This document shows positions 32,630 to 45,425 of a DNA stretch of 64,000 nucleotides, in pieces (within the stretch, counting starts at the first letter, position 1; each line of letters opens with the position of its first letter). The position numbers were made by a program, and so were the translations under genes. The stretch is from Apiospora phragmitis (lineage: Eukaryota; Ascomycota; Sordariomycetes; Amphisphaeriales; Apiosporaceae), in the NCBI GenBank assembly GCA_038363925.1, contig JAQQWL010000013.1, positions 2,418,001-2,482,000 of the forward strand, given 5' to 3'. Under the pieces are notes generated by a model that saw nothing but the letters and a program-made list of their open reading frames with translations, ran no database searches and had not been told where the DNA came from.

Positions 32630-34431
32630 ATGGACCGCAGCATTGAACTCAAGGTACCTCCTGCCAACGCGGACGAGGTGTCTTTGCCTCAGCCAAGCTC
32701 GCGCGACGATGCAGCACTGGTGCGTCCGGGAAAGAGACCCGTCCTGAAGAGAAGCTTTGGTTTCTTGAGTATCTTGGGATTCAGCTGCACCGTTCTCGTC
32801 ACCTGGGAAGATTCGTTGATGTAAGCATCGCTCTACTCCAGATTGGTCGTCTCGAATGCTGCTGCCCTGAACTGACAACAACAACAATACAGAACCTTCC
32901 TGTCCGGGTTGCAAAAGTAAGCAACAAAGCACGAACCTGCCTACTCCTCCATCTAATGTGCATTTTGAAAGAGAGGCCGAAGACTAATTGGTTTTGTAGT
33001 GGCGGGCCTGCCGGCATCGTCTACGGCTTCCCTCGTCGTTTGGGTGGGAACCCTCTCCGTCTTCACCACTCTCGCCGAACTGGTCTCGATGGCGCCCACG
33101 TCGGGCGGTCAATACCACTGGGTCTCGATGCTGGCCCCGCCCTCGTCCCGCCGGTTCCTCGGCTACCTGACGGGCTGGCTGTCCGTCACCGGGTGGAAAG
33201 CCCTGGTCGCGTCGGGCGCGCTCCTCGCCGGCACGGAAATCCAGGGCCTCATCTTACTCACCCATCCGGACTATGCTGACCATATGCAGAACTGGCACGG
33301 GACGCTCCTTTTCTGGGCCGTGGCGTTGCTATGCCTCGGCATCAACGCCTCGTTCGCCTCTCTGCTGGCCCGGTTTGAGGGCCTCGTCCTTATCCTCCAC
33401 CTTCTCGGCTTCTTTGCCGTCCTTTTTCCACTCGCCCTTCTCAGTGAGCACGGGCCCAGCTCGGCCGTGTTTCAGACATGGCTCAACCTAGGTGGTTGGG
33501 ATAGTCAGGGTCTCTCCTTTTGCGTGGGACTCTCGGGCTGTGTCTATGCCTTTCTCGGGGGAGACTGTGCGATTCATGTGAGTTCCGAAAAGTACGAATA
33601 GTCGTTCTACTTCTAATGGTGTGTTGCAGATGTCTGAGGAAATCGAAAATGCCGCTGTTGTCATACCTCAGTCCCTTCTGACAGGACTCACTATCAATGG
33701 CTCGCTCGGGTTTACCACGATGGTCGTAACACTGTATTCCATGGGAGATATCGACGCCGCCGTTGCTGAAAACCCGTATTCTTTCATGTCCATATTCCGC
33801 CATGCCACCGGTTCCACTACCGGCGCAGCCGTCATGTCCGCCATCGTCGTAGTAATGACATTCAGCGCCACGACGGGTGTCGTTGCCTCTACCTCGCGGA
33901 TATACTGGGCCTTCTCTCGCGACCGCGGTCTTCCCAGCTGGAAGCTCTGGAAGCAGGTGGACCAACGGACCAGCATCCCCCGGAACGCGGTTCTCCTGAC
34001 TACCGGCGTCGCCATCATCCTATCTCTTGTCAATATTGGCGACCAGACGGCGTTTAATGGCGTTCGTTTCCATTGGGATTGCCGGCCTTTTTGGTTCTTA
34101 CTTGATAGCTGCGTCCTTACTGCTCTACCGCCGGCTTGCAGGAGACATTTGGGAGCGAAACCTGGATGACAGTCTCACGAATTCCATGGGGCAAAGCCTG
34201 ACCTGGGGGCCTTGGCGTATTCGCGGGTTACTTGGAGTGACAAACAATATCTTCTCTTGCATCTATCTCACCTTTACCTTCTTCTTCAGCTTTTGGCCAT
34301 CAAGCGTCGAGGTCACAGCCGCAAATTTCAATTGGGCAGTTCTACCGTTTGGTGCGGTTTTCCTATTCAGCCTTCTATATTATGCAGTTTGGGGCAGGAA
34401 GACGTATCTGGGGCCGATCATTGAGATCTGA
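32630..34431 (+). CDS. APC-family amino acid/choline/GABA permease, two frameshifts
   Basis: Plasma-membrane (or vacuolar) uptake transporter, about 530 residues. Exons 32630-32820, 32893-32916 (24 nt), 33000-33577 and 33630-34431, with introns GTAAGC..CAG, GTAAGC..TAG and GTGAGT..CAG. Landmarks are the cytosolic N-tail, NGGPAGIVYGF, LAELVSMAPTSGGQYHWVSM, GWLSVTGWKAL, HMSEEIENAAVVIPQSL (a family signature formed across the third intron), SRIYWAFSRDRGLP, and IAASLLLYRRLAGDIWERN. The frame breaks twice by one extra base: in the C run at 33030-33032 (GF to LVVWVG) and near 34065 (TAFNG to SIGIAGLFGSY). Exon lengths independently require +1 in each exon. Substrate cannot be told; the choline/GABA subgroup is the best guess. 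It converges with the anion transporter gene. Confidence 0.85.
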
Positions 34432-34793
34432 TAGTTAGGTAGTTCTCTTGGACGCCGAAGCAAGTGGATAGGCATATTGTTGATGGGTCTCTCTTACTGT
34501 ACGATCCCATTGTAGAGCCATGTATCCACACCCATGGTTTGCATCATGATCTCCCGTAAACCGGGTTGTATATCGTTGTCAAAAGCAACTCGCTATGTCC
34601 AATCTATTAACCCAATGCCCAAATCTATGTACTATCTATTATCTATATGCATTATCCCCAAATCTAATCGCTTCGGCTTCCGCTAATGAAACCATTATTA
34701 CAGCAGGCTTCATCACCCGCTCTCCCAAATCCACCCTCCTTAGGGACCCACCAACCGCAGGCAAATCGGGGCATGCAAACCCTGCATGCTCTC
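34432..34793. other. Intergenic (convergent 3' ends)
   Basis: 360 bases between two convergent transporter genes; 3' UTRs only as far as I can see. Confidence 0.5.
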
Positions 34794-37161
34794 TCACTCT
34801 TCCGATAACATGATGAAAGGCGTATCCTTCCGCATGATATAAACCTCACCCACGAGGATGGCGCAGCCCACAGCGGTGGCGATGGCGATGATGGGCGCGT
34901 TGACGCGGAGGAATTCGAGTCGTCGAACGATGACGCCCTTGGACAGCAGGATGTCGCGCCAGAGCAAGCCTGCGAGCGAGGCGCAGAGAGCGGAGCTGAA
35001 CGCGCCGTAGTTGACCCCCAGCGCCATACCGTAGACCGCACCCCAGAAGGTCCGGTCGCTCGTGGCCCGGCCCCCGCTCGCCAAGATTTGCTGCCAGGCC
35101 TGCATGATGCGGCACAACAGGATGGTAGTGCCGATGTTGGTACCAGTGAACTGTGTTATCAGACGTTTGTTAGTCGAGGAACTTATAACTAGGGAGAGAA
35201 AGAAGAGGAAGGAGAAGAACGTACGTTGCTCAAAACGACACCCAGGAACCCCATCCCGCCAACGGCCCCCACGACGCCCGTCCGCTTGATCCACGCGTCC
35301 CAGCCGTAGGCGAACACGGGCACCCACCCCGGGTCACCAGCCCCTGCACCAGGACGAACATGGCGAAGGCGAACGGCACCAGCTCGAAGGGCAGGCGGGA
35401 CATGACAATGGACGCCGCGGGGAACGTCTCGCGCCACCAGGTGTACGCGCGACGGGTGAGCGATATCAGGTTCGCGGGTCGTTCGGCCTCGCGCTTCTCG
35501 CGTGCCTCAAGCTCGTGGGTCACGGCTGCCTCGATCTCTTCGTCGGTCATACCCCGTGGTGGCTTCTCAGACATGCGGCCGTTGCCGCCATGAGTCCCCG
35601 ACGGACTATCATCTGTCTCCGAAGACGTGTTGGTCGTCACTGGGAGCGTATCGGAGGTGGCAGCGGGGGCGGCCGCCGATCCCCGCAGTTCCTGCTCAAT
35701 CGCAGCGCGCTCCTCGGCGAGACGACCTTTGTGGGCGACGGCACGCGTCGCGTGCCGATGCCGCCAACCGAAGAACAGGTCGGCGCTGAAGCAGAGGACA
35801 GCCGCGGGCGCTGTGACGTACATAACGGGCGTGGGGTGTCCACCGTCGCTGGCAGTGACGGCGTTGATGACTAGCACCGTAACCAGGGTGGCGATCATGA
35901 TGCCGACACTGATGGCGGCATGGCGGCGGTCCAGATAGGGATTAAGAATCTCACCGATACCGGGGCTCCGATCCTCACCCGCGCCCGCATGCGGGATGTT
36001 GGGGTTGACGGGCAGCATCTCCTTTTCCGCGTCGGGCAGGGTATGCATATCGATGACGTGGGGTATCAGCTTCTCGTCGCGGAACACCAAGTAAAGCAGA
36101 CAGGGAAACAGGAGGGCCGCGGTGAAGAGCACGGGCACGATGATGTTGGCCGTGTAGTCGATAAACTTGATCTGGAACGCGCCGGCCAGCACCAGGTTCG
36201 TCGGGTTCGACGAGACCAGGATAGCCGAGCTGACGTTGGCGATGGCGAACTGCGAGAATACCCAGGCTCGCGCTGAGGCGATATTGCTAGAGGCGCGGAT
36301 CATGTACGCGAGGAAAGCGGTGCCTGACGGTGGCGCCAGTCGGTGAGTCACGGTTCAGGGCCAGTAAGGGGCAATAGGGGGGAAGAGGGGAAGAGGAGTT
36401 GCCTACCGGATAGAACAATGGGGTCATTCCCTATCGCAGTCCCTAGAGTGAAGAAGAAACAGTAGAGGTACAGGAAGAGCCTATGGCCTTTCGCTCCACC
36501 CTTCTGGAGCACCTTGAACGCTAGGAATTTCAGCAGGCCTAAAGCGGGCGAGTTAGCAAGTTGTCATCTTACGGCCTAGGGGTGGATTTACTTACCCGAA
36601 GCATCGATCGAGATGGCAATGTACGCCAGTGTGATGAAGAAGATCATGACATCGTAGGGCTCAATGTTGTCCGAACCAATGGTGCCTGTGAAGGAAAGTG
36701 TCAGCCGGGCTGGCACACATGTATCATCGAGTTTTAGCAGTACTGACCATCGTATACCTCTGTCCGACCGATCGCCAGAATGGCCAGTAGAAACAGACAG
36801 GCATACACAGGCGCCGTGATGGTGCTGATAGAGAGGTGCAGCGTCACCCAGTGCCCACCAGCCTCATCTTTCGACCGCTTAGCATGGTCTCGCGGCGGGA
36901 TGATTTGCAGTTTGCTCAGTACGCTCATAAACCCCTTCCATAATATCCGCGGTACGGGAATGGGGATGTGGAACGGAAAGCTCACGATCACGTCTGGTCA
37001 AAGTGTGTTTGTTAGCCAGGCTGAAACTTGAGCTGGAGTTATGCGGGGACGGGGACGGGGACAGGGGACAACTTGCTGGTGATGACAAAGACGACGAGGG
37101 TTATGATGGATCGCCAACCACTGATCTGGCTGATATCAGGCGGCGGCGGTCGTTCGCTCAT
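34794..37161 (-). CDS. ArsB/NhaD-type anion transporter (citrate transporter-like), one frameshift
   Basis: Multipass transporter of the ion-transporter superfamily (PF03600-like), about 669 residues; relatives move citrate, sulfate, arsenite or sodium. Exons 37077-37161, 36748-36993, 36596-36685, 36407-36538, 35225-36323 and 34794-35150. Conserved parts are NVIVSFPFHIPIPVPRILW, IEPYDVMIFFITLAYIAISI, LGTAIGNDPIVLSGTAFLAY (formed across an intron), SAILVSSNPTNLVLAGAF (the family's helical-hairpin Asn/Pro motif) and FTGTNIGTTILL near the C-terminus. A hydrophilic central loop of about 150 residues separates the halves. The first intron has a GC donor (GCAAGT) and CAG acceptor; only this join gives the conserved VFVITNVIVSFPFHI. 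One base is missing in the G tract near 35327-35333 (VTRG to WVPVFAYGWDAW); exon phase agrees. Substrate unknown. Confidence 0.83.
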
Positions 37162-39421
37162 CTCCAATCTGGTGGTGGATGCAGTCTCCAGCCCGGCACG
37201 CCCGGCAGTTGTGCTGGTGGAGTGGGCCAAGGCACGAAAAGAGGGGATGGCGATTGATCGCGTGTGGAACTTCCTGCACCACACTGGGATGTCGTTGGAC
37301 GTTGAGTAACAGCAACTGCGTGTTGATGCGTCTTGACGATGGTGGTATCTGTTGGCAAGGCTTTGCCTTTAGACCGACAGAGATTGATGCCACTGCTCGT
37401 GCTGGGCAGACTCCTTCCACACTCGGCACGGCTGACCGCCTGAGCCTTGCAATTGAATGGTACGCAGACGATGCCAAGCCTGGCCGTCGCTTTTCACGAT
37501 CGCATTACCGTGGCATGAGGGTATGACGTTTATCGAACGGGTGATTAATATAGTGACAACGTGACAAGCGGTTGGCAAAGGCACAGATAAACAGTTTCTA
37601 ACTCGAAAAGTAAAGGTAGGATTCAACGTAGGTCATACGAAAATGGGAATCTCGTGCCGAGTGATTGGGCTACGCAATTGGGCAGCATTTGTTTGGTGCA
37701 AATTCGCCCGTTGATGATCCACCTGGCAGGTGCTGGAATGGAGACACGGCGTCCCCCCGGCTGGCGCTCCTGGCCCTTTCATTGGCTAGCGCTACAAAAA
37801 TCTGCCACCTGTGGGGGGCCTCAGCTGGCGGGCGTTACGACGATGGTATTTTAGCGAGGGCCGGAGGACAGGGACAGGGGACAAAGAGGCGCGATTAGAT
37901 TAGGAGTCCGACTACATACATGTACTCGGCTACTTTAGTCGATGGCCTACTAGTAGTACCTCATAGGCTATTAGGGGGTAAAGCCACCGATGACCAACAT
38001 CAGCCGCCCCTGGGCACTTACTTGGACATTGTTTAAGCCTCAGTAAGCATCTATTAAGCACATGCATCCCGGACAGCAAGGGGCCATGTCTTGTCTCAGA
38101 ATGAGTCTGCACCCCACGGAGAAAATGAGGGCCTCACTCCACCAGTCATCGTCGGCTGTAGTCTAAATAGACATTCAATCCACACGCTAAAAGGGACATC
38201 CCAGCTGGCTGGTACCCGCTCTTTGGACTACATATCTCGATGGCTTATGGCCACTGCGAAGCCCGGATGGGCGGGTGACTGATATGACTTTGAGATATAT
38301 GAATTCTTTTTGAGAATTCTGGAGGTGCTGAGTATCTTCAGCATCTAATGCATACTTTTATCTAGTCTATTTGTTTATCATGAGTCTTTCGTTTCAACTG
38401 AGTGGCTAACGTTGCATTGAAATCGAAGTTGGAAGAAGCAAACATGGACTTGTGTTCATCTACCATCGAGGGGAGCCTTGCCGGCACATTTACTCCCGCA
38501 AGACGACCGGGGGCATCTTTATTAACAGCAGCAAGAGTTGGAGGGAATAATATCAACTGTCCTATATATGTCGCCAGCTGGGGGCTTTCCCAGCGCAGCG
38601 GCGCGTGACAGCATGGAACCACATACACCCGCTTCCTAATAAGCGCACGGCATTCCGAAAATAGACACTACTCTTTCCAGATTAGTCCAGTGATGATGTT
38701 CTCGGCTTTATTTTAGCCAGTAGGTACTTGCATTGCCCAGAGGCTTGGCCATGAAGAAGAAGGAAGTACATATTAGGAGTCTTTTCTCCAGCGCTAGGCC
38801 CAGGGGCTCTCCCCCTTGCAGCGAATCCGGGTGTTTCCTATACCCACAGAGCTACGAGGCAGGGGTCCACCCAACAAGAATCATATAAGGTGTATTATAT
38901 CTCATATTCTTATCAGAACTCAATTAACTGGACGCATGATTCGTAGTGTCAAATCGATTTAAAGAAAGACCAGGTTCCGCTGGTAGATCTAACAGACTCG
39001 AAGGCAATAGGCACACTCTAGTTATATCTCTAATAAAAAATCACAAGCGACATAAACAAGAGCAGAGGTAGGTTATATAGTAAGATATATTTTCTATTCA
39101 TCCTCATTGTGTTAAAAGAGATACTGGATAAAATGACCATACCGTTTGCGTTGGTGAAGAAGTAAATGAGTGACAGATAGATAGGTGGTATAAGAACATA
39201 AAACCAAATATACATAGCTCGCTTTGATAATAGGAATACATGAGAAACCCAAAGTGTTTTTCGATCCCGGCGCCAGCGCGGATGACCGCACAGCAGAACA
39301 TCAAACGCGCATTAGGACCAGAGCGGGGAAGCACACACACCGTACTTGCCACTCCAGCTCCAAGCCGCCCTTCCCCTTCACCCCCGTTTCTCTTTGGTTT
39401 CAGACTTCTTGTTTTTTTCTT
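37162..39421. other. Intergenic, no supported gene
   Basis: About 2.3 kb. Short ORFs below 116 codons without motifs. Two AT-rich patches (38880-39220) are not RIP-like because CA/TG are frequent. No RNA gene recognised. Confidence 0.45.
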
Positions 39422-42178
39422 CTACCTGCGAGCAGACGCTTCCACCGGTAGCCCGCGACTGCTCGCGCGCCTCAAGGCCGGGCCGAAGTGCCACAGCACC
39501 AGCGGCATGAAGATAGCGATGGACAGCGTGACGACGGCCATAAGGGTGCTGCCCCAGCCCTGGCCGAGGTCCGCGTAGATGGGCGGGCCCAGGAGCGGGA
39601 ACGCGAACTCGGCCGTGTGCTGCATGAAGGTGCCGGCGGCGTGGGCGCTCGCGGCGTACTCGGCGCCGTACGACTCGGTCACGTACGGCTGCAGGCTGAA
39701 AAAGCCCAGGATGAGCCCGATGGCCAGGAAGAAGGCCGCCAGGTCCGGCACGATGTAGTGCATCTTCTTCTCCAGCGCCCAGCCGTACAGGATCAGCGAG
39801 GGCGGGATCAGCAGGGCCGCGCCGCTATTGACGGGGAGGCGCCACTCGGGGCGGTGGCCGCTGGTGTTGTGCTTCTTGCGGAAGTAGGCGGACCACTATG
39901 TTGCACGGCATGGTTAGCAAAAGTGTACTACGAATGATATATAGAGCGGTGTGAAGATCAGTACATACCCCGTCTATGGCATAGCGGCTGATATGCAATC
40001 CGAGGACGAAGCCGGCACCGAGTGATAGGATGTTCAGACTAGCGCTGATCTTATCCATCTTGTAGAGGGTCTCGAAGTTCTTGTCAAACGTAGAGATGCT
40101 GCAAGCGAACTGTGTTAGGGGCATCATGGCAAGATGTTGCTAAGCGGAAACTCACAAGAGATACATAATACCGAAGAGATAAGCCCTGTACCCAAAAGCC
40201 AGCTGTACGGTCGGGTGGCATATCAGCATGACGTAGGGCAGCGCGATCTTCTTCATCATCCACTCCTTGGTGGACTGTCCGGGAACCTGGTAGGGCGTGT
40301 GCAGAGCCTGGTTGCCCGTCGACTGCTTGAGGCGCTTGCACTTCTTGGACAGCAGCAGCGGGTGCAGCGTCTCCTCGAGAAAGGCGAACGCCAGCACGAT
40401 GGCGACGGTGCTGAACATGGACGTCGCCCAGAAGATCCACCGCCAGTCGGTGTACTCGGCGATGGCCGCCCCGAAAATGGGCGCGAGGGCGCTGCCCAGG
40501 AAGGGCAGGTACGCGTGCACCGCGTCGCCCCGGCCGCCGATGGGGGCGGGGTACACGTCGGCGGTGAGGCCGGGAGCGATCTAGGGGATTTGCCGGTTAG
40601 CTGAAGTAATGCGAGGAAGGGGGGGGGGGTTGGAGGGAGAGAAACCAAGAAAGAAAGGGAAAGAAAAAGAAACACTACACTTACAATTGAAGGAGCACTA
40701 GCCCCAAGCCCACCAATAAAGCGAAAAGCAAGCAACTGGGGCCCCGAAGTAGCAAAGCCGCAAGCCGTGTTCCAGAGCATGTGCCAGAGGTGAGCGTAGC
40801 GAATGACGGGGGCGCGGCCAAAGTACTCGAGCAGGGGCGCGATGAAGGCCGGCCCGAGACCGGCCGCGAGGACCTGCATGCCCATGATGAGCCGCTGTTC
40901 GGCGCCGGGCGCGATGTTAAGCTCGGCGCCGATGACGTCGATGGCGGGTCCCACCATGGTGGCTGAGAAGGGCGCGATGAAGCTGAACATGGACAGGATC
41001 AGCGACGTCTTGTACTTCTTCATCATGGGCCAGTTGCTCGGGCAGGCCGGGTCGTCTGGGCCGTCCCAATCGACCTGTTGTTATTGCACTGTCAGTTATA
41101 CGGGTTCAAGAAGACAAGCTGCGGTGGTGGCTGCTTTTCTTTTTCAAGCGAAGAAACTCACCAAGTTTTTATCAAGCTTATCGGACTTTTCATCAATATC
41201 ATCATTGCTATACCAAGTACTATCCTCGCTGAACTTCTCGTTGGGGCTAAGCCCCTGCTCAGCGTGGCTATTGTCACGGGGACGCGTCCGCGTCACGATC
41301 GGGTGAATGGAACCCCTGGCCGTCTCCGGCGGCGGCTGCACCGCCTCCTGAGCCGTGGTGATCCGTAATGCCTCGAGCAGGACGCGGACCCGCGGGTCCT
41401 CGAGGTCCTCCTCCGCGGGGCTCATGGTCAGCGGCCGCGCGTCCGGGAGGGGCGGGAACGGCTCTACACCACCACCGCCGCCGCGAATGGTCGAGCCGCG
41501 GACGGAGCCGCGAGCGGTTCTCGGCGTCAGGGGCGGCGCGCCAATCTGGTTCTCGTAGGCCTCCTCGTAGTCCTCGGACAGCCTTCTCAGCTGCCGGGCC
41601 CGCGAGGGCGTGCGGCTGTGGCTGTTGTAGCGCGGGGGCCCGCGCGACGACCCGTTCGAGGTGATGGACCTCGACTGCCTACGATTTCGGGACTGGGAGC
41701 GCGCCCGTCTCTGCTCCATGGGCGGGTCTGCTGCGTACCTGCTCTCCCGCCGGCTCCGGCTCCGGTACACAGGCTCTGGTGGCACATCCGGGTCCACAAA
41801 CGGGTTGCTGGCGCTGTTGTTGTTGTGGGCGTCGTTCAAATCCGACATCTCTACGTCGGCCTGCGAGGCACCGCTGCCGCCATGGCTGCCGCGGGCATGT
41901 TGTGATGGGAACAGGGCAGGGAGTTGGTGGGCCGGAGAACGAGCCGTCGAGCGCCGCGGCGCCTGCCTTTGCCAGTCGCGCCTTTGCCTGATGGGCGACG
42001 ATGTCCTGGCCATCGGCGACCCTATGTCGTCCTCGATATCATCGGGGTAGCGGCTGCGGCTCTGGGCCCGCTGGCGGCGGCGGCCAGATCGTGGGGAAGA
42101 ACCGCTTCCAGTGTCGTCGGGGCTATCACGCAGGTAGGGGGATTCGTCGTAGGAGTTTGGGGAGGATGAGAGCACCAT
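39422..42178 (-). CDS. MFS transporter (DHA1 drug:H+ antiporter type) with long basic N-terminal tail
   Basis: Major facilitator of 811 residues. Exons 41162-42178, 40685-41074, 40156-40580, 39969-40098 and 39422-39895; all introns are GT..AG and all phases agree. The first exon encodes a 339-residue cytosolic tail rich in Ser, Arg and Pro (RSRSRRESRYA, SQSRNRRQSRS, SHSRTPSRARQLRRLSEDYEE), far longer than the usual 40-100 residues. The transport domain begins with DWDGPDDPACPSNWP, the typical entry of this family, followed by 12 predicted helices, with RFIGGLGASAP in helix 4-5, YTDWRWIFW, and the large central loop (FLEETLHPLLLSKK). Substrate is likely a drug, polyamine or metabolite. The RS-rich tail suggests regulation by phosphorylation (inference). 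Confidence 0.85.
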
Positions 42179-44519
42179 CGTGAAAAGTACAGGTTAGTAT
42201 GCGAGGCTTAGTGCAATCATCAGTTGAGGATGCAATGATAATTGGACAAGATATTCCTCGCCCCAGATTTCCAAACAGACAAGATACGTCTATGTATATA
42301 GCATTAGGGCAGCCCCAGCCCCCTTCGAGACCGTGATCATAGAATGGTCAGACGTTGTTTGTGCTGGGGATGCATCGCCACGCCCACCCAGATCTGAAGT
42401 ATGATTAAGAGTTTCTGAGTTTCCTTCAGCGGTAATGCCGAGCGATTCCTCGATACGAGATGCCGGTCGTCATTGTGTTTGTGTACAAGATGAGGCAGGC
42501 TAAGCTTCTTGGGACTTGGTAATGTCACAGGATTTGTCTTTCGGGGTGCAAGGCCCGAACCATGTAGGTGTAAAGTAAATACGACAGATGTTACACGGAC
42601 TGTGCCGACTGAGTCGCTGTGCTTTCTTTTGATCTGCCAAGCTGTTGGCAACATCCCTGTCGTGCGTCGCACTAGTATTGGTCATTAGGGGAAATAAGGT
42701 AGACGTACCTAACCTTGTATACGCCAGCTTATTCCCGATATATCGTGTTTTAGGTAGAAAAAGCAACGATGGTTTGGGATAGAGAGAGAGAGTCCCTTAA
42801 TATAGTAATCCTTATTCTATACTAAATCACCAGTCTACGTGAGGTAGCATGTGGGTATACAGCATCAGTATTCAGTTATGTCGGCCAGTAGCGGTATTTG
42901 TCTCCGGTAGCACCGATCATCTTGGTGATGATATTGACAGCATCAGCGATACGCGTTGGCGTGTGTGATCGGCGGATTAGATCATGGGTAAAACCTACAA
43001 TGCCTACACATATCGGATCTCCAGCGGCACGTAGGAATCGCTGAGGACCGTGGGGAAGATGGGGGACTGGTAACAGGGGAGATCGATTACGCCAAGTCGC
43101 CACTAGGGCCCGGGTGTGAAACGGGCATGCCGCGGAGAAATCGGACGAAGGTCACGCAAAGCCTCACAAATATCAGATGGAAAGTATCGATCGGCCGAGC
43201 TGGATCCGCAGGCGGAACCTTCTTGCCTTGGGAATCGACCAGTCATGACTGGTGTATTAGAAATTGTGAGATCTTGGCCCCCATCAGTCGATCTCGGCGG
43301 CTCAGGAGGTTCAATGATTGTTCGCCAATAAGTCCAGAATCCTTCCGATTTACCGGAACCACACTTGGCGCAAGCCCCAGACATTCGACGACATTTTCTT
43401 GTCGGCTCGGTGATTTACCACCGGTTCCATCGTTTGACAAATCGGACGAAGACCGGACTAGAACACCTACGCGAGCCACTAATGCAAATCCAGCCGCTAC
43501 GCCCATCAACTCAGTCAAGAGCGAAGAAGACGCTCCTTCTAAGACCGGCAACTGAAAAGCAGAAGGCCTGCCCGCCACAGCAGCGCTACTGGACGAAGAA
43601 TTCCACGGATTTCCCACGTCTGTCGTTGCCGTGCCGTACTAGGTCTTGCAGGCTTCTGCTGCGCGGTGTGGCAGGGCGACCATAGGCACCATGGTCTAGG
43701 CGACGAGCTCGGATCGCAATGAGGCACCAAGGGACGACGTCACCGTCGATAGCGGACCTGTTGCCGTCACCTGTTAGAGACAGCCGCTGGCGCCGGTTCC
43801 AAAGATGGTAACTTGTGTGGTGAGGATCGAATAGTCGGATGGGAAGCCGGCAGAGGCAGACCGACGTCGGCACCTCAGCCTAGGGTAGGGAGGCATATCA
43901 GGGTCCGTCCAAGGCCCGAGCTGTTGATGAGCTGTTAGGTAAGTATTGTCAGCATTTTCATTAACCCTTTCAGTTTTCCATGTTCTATTTGTGAATAGAT
44001 TAAACATGTGAATAGGAAACGACCACACTCTATGTTAATTATTCCCTACCTTAAACAACACAAAATCGATGTTACACCCCTGTCCATGATGCCCCGTAGT
44101 GCATGGTGCTCAGGGCATCTACGACGCGCTCAGACGGGTAACATTCGCCTTACCGGAAGTTACAGACGTCATAGATGAAGATATCTGGCTTACTGCGTAG
44201 CCCTAGTATCATATGACTTGGCTTAGCGGTCGCACCTGATGCTGGTGCCGTGAAGGTGTGGTAAATGCACCAGCATTATTGAAAGAGAATTGAGATAGTG
44301 TTGTTGCGAACGGCATGTTCTAGTGATTTACTCGTCACCCAGCACGAGTAGAAAGAATAGGATAGTCTGGTAGATTGACTGACTTATTAGGGTGGCTGCA
44401 CAAAGGCATTGCACGGCTTATAAGTCGAACAAACTCCTCCAGTGTAAGGTTCTGGGCGCAAGGCCCGAATATTCCCGCCCACGCTGTATCCGTCATAATC
44501 CGGGGTAAATCTCCCGGTG
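42179..44519. other. Intergenic, only weak ORFs
   Basis: About 2.3 kb between the MFS gene and the RIP block. The longest ORF, 43127-43555 (+, 142 codons), and overlapping ORFs on the other strand show no motif or convincing splice structure. A GA microsatellite is at 42780-42792. A minus-strand CAKCGSGKSEGFW at about 43335-43384 resembles a zinc ribbon fragment but has no partner motif. Confidence 0.4.
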
Positions 44520-45425
44520 CCCGACGGCTTAATACTTACTTTACTCGTATTTAGAATATACCCTCGTATCGACGAGAACTTATCACCGTTACCGGAGATC
44601 TAAGTACGAGGAGAAGCCGTATAGAAAATAATAAAGATATTCCGGAAGATACGTGCGAATATCGATATTTACCGAGCTTTAAATACTTAGAACGGACCGG
44701 CTATTTATAATATTTTAACACTCCCACTTCGAAGTAAAGTCTAAATTTAGCGAAAAAGGGAAGGATAAACCGGACTATATAAAATAATAGTTATTAAAGA
44801 TTATATAATCCGGGTAAATACCTTAGATAGCCCGAAAGCCTTTCGAATAACCTAAATTAAGCCGTATTACCTAGAAGAGGCCGGAAAACTATAAGATAAG
44901 TTAAATATATAACTAGATTCGGAATAGCCGGTAAATACTTTAAATACTAAACCGATAACCGAGGAAATTATAGTAACTCTTATATAACGTGGCTAAAAAC
45001 GATTTAAAAAATATCTACCCCGGAACGTTTTAATTACCGTATTTTTTACTTAAAAAGAATAAAAGAATTACGATTTAATAATTAAGCTTTAATAAAATAG
45101 CGTTATTATTTCGTTTAAATATTTATTTTAAGAGTTTAATACGGAAAAGATTAATAATCTCGCCGCACGGGGAGTTTTCGAATTTATTTAATTTAACCCG
45201 GATAAATATACCGGCCGGAGAATTTTTAAAATACGGCTTGTATGAAAGATTAAGGGTAAAACTATAAAGCTATACGAGAAATCTAGGCTTATAATATAAA
45301 GCTACGAAGATATAAAAAAGGAGGTTATTTTAACTTAGTTATTAATAATTTAACGGATAAGCTAAAAACTCTTTTTAGTTTTTAAACCGACCTTAATCCG
45401 AGATTTTAATATATAAAGCGAGCTA

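Noticed and set aside
35360..36276. Several plus-strand ORFs of 68-119 codons
   Set aside because: All antisense to the anion transporter exon.
32630..42178. Secondary-metabolite cluster
   Set aside because: Three transporters are adjacent but no backbone enzyme (PKS, NRPS, terpene cyclase) or tailoring set is present.
43127..43555. 142-codon plus-strand ORF as a gene
   Set aside because: No motif, overlapped by equally long ORFs on the other strand, no plausible introns; kept only as a note.
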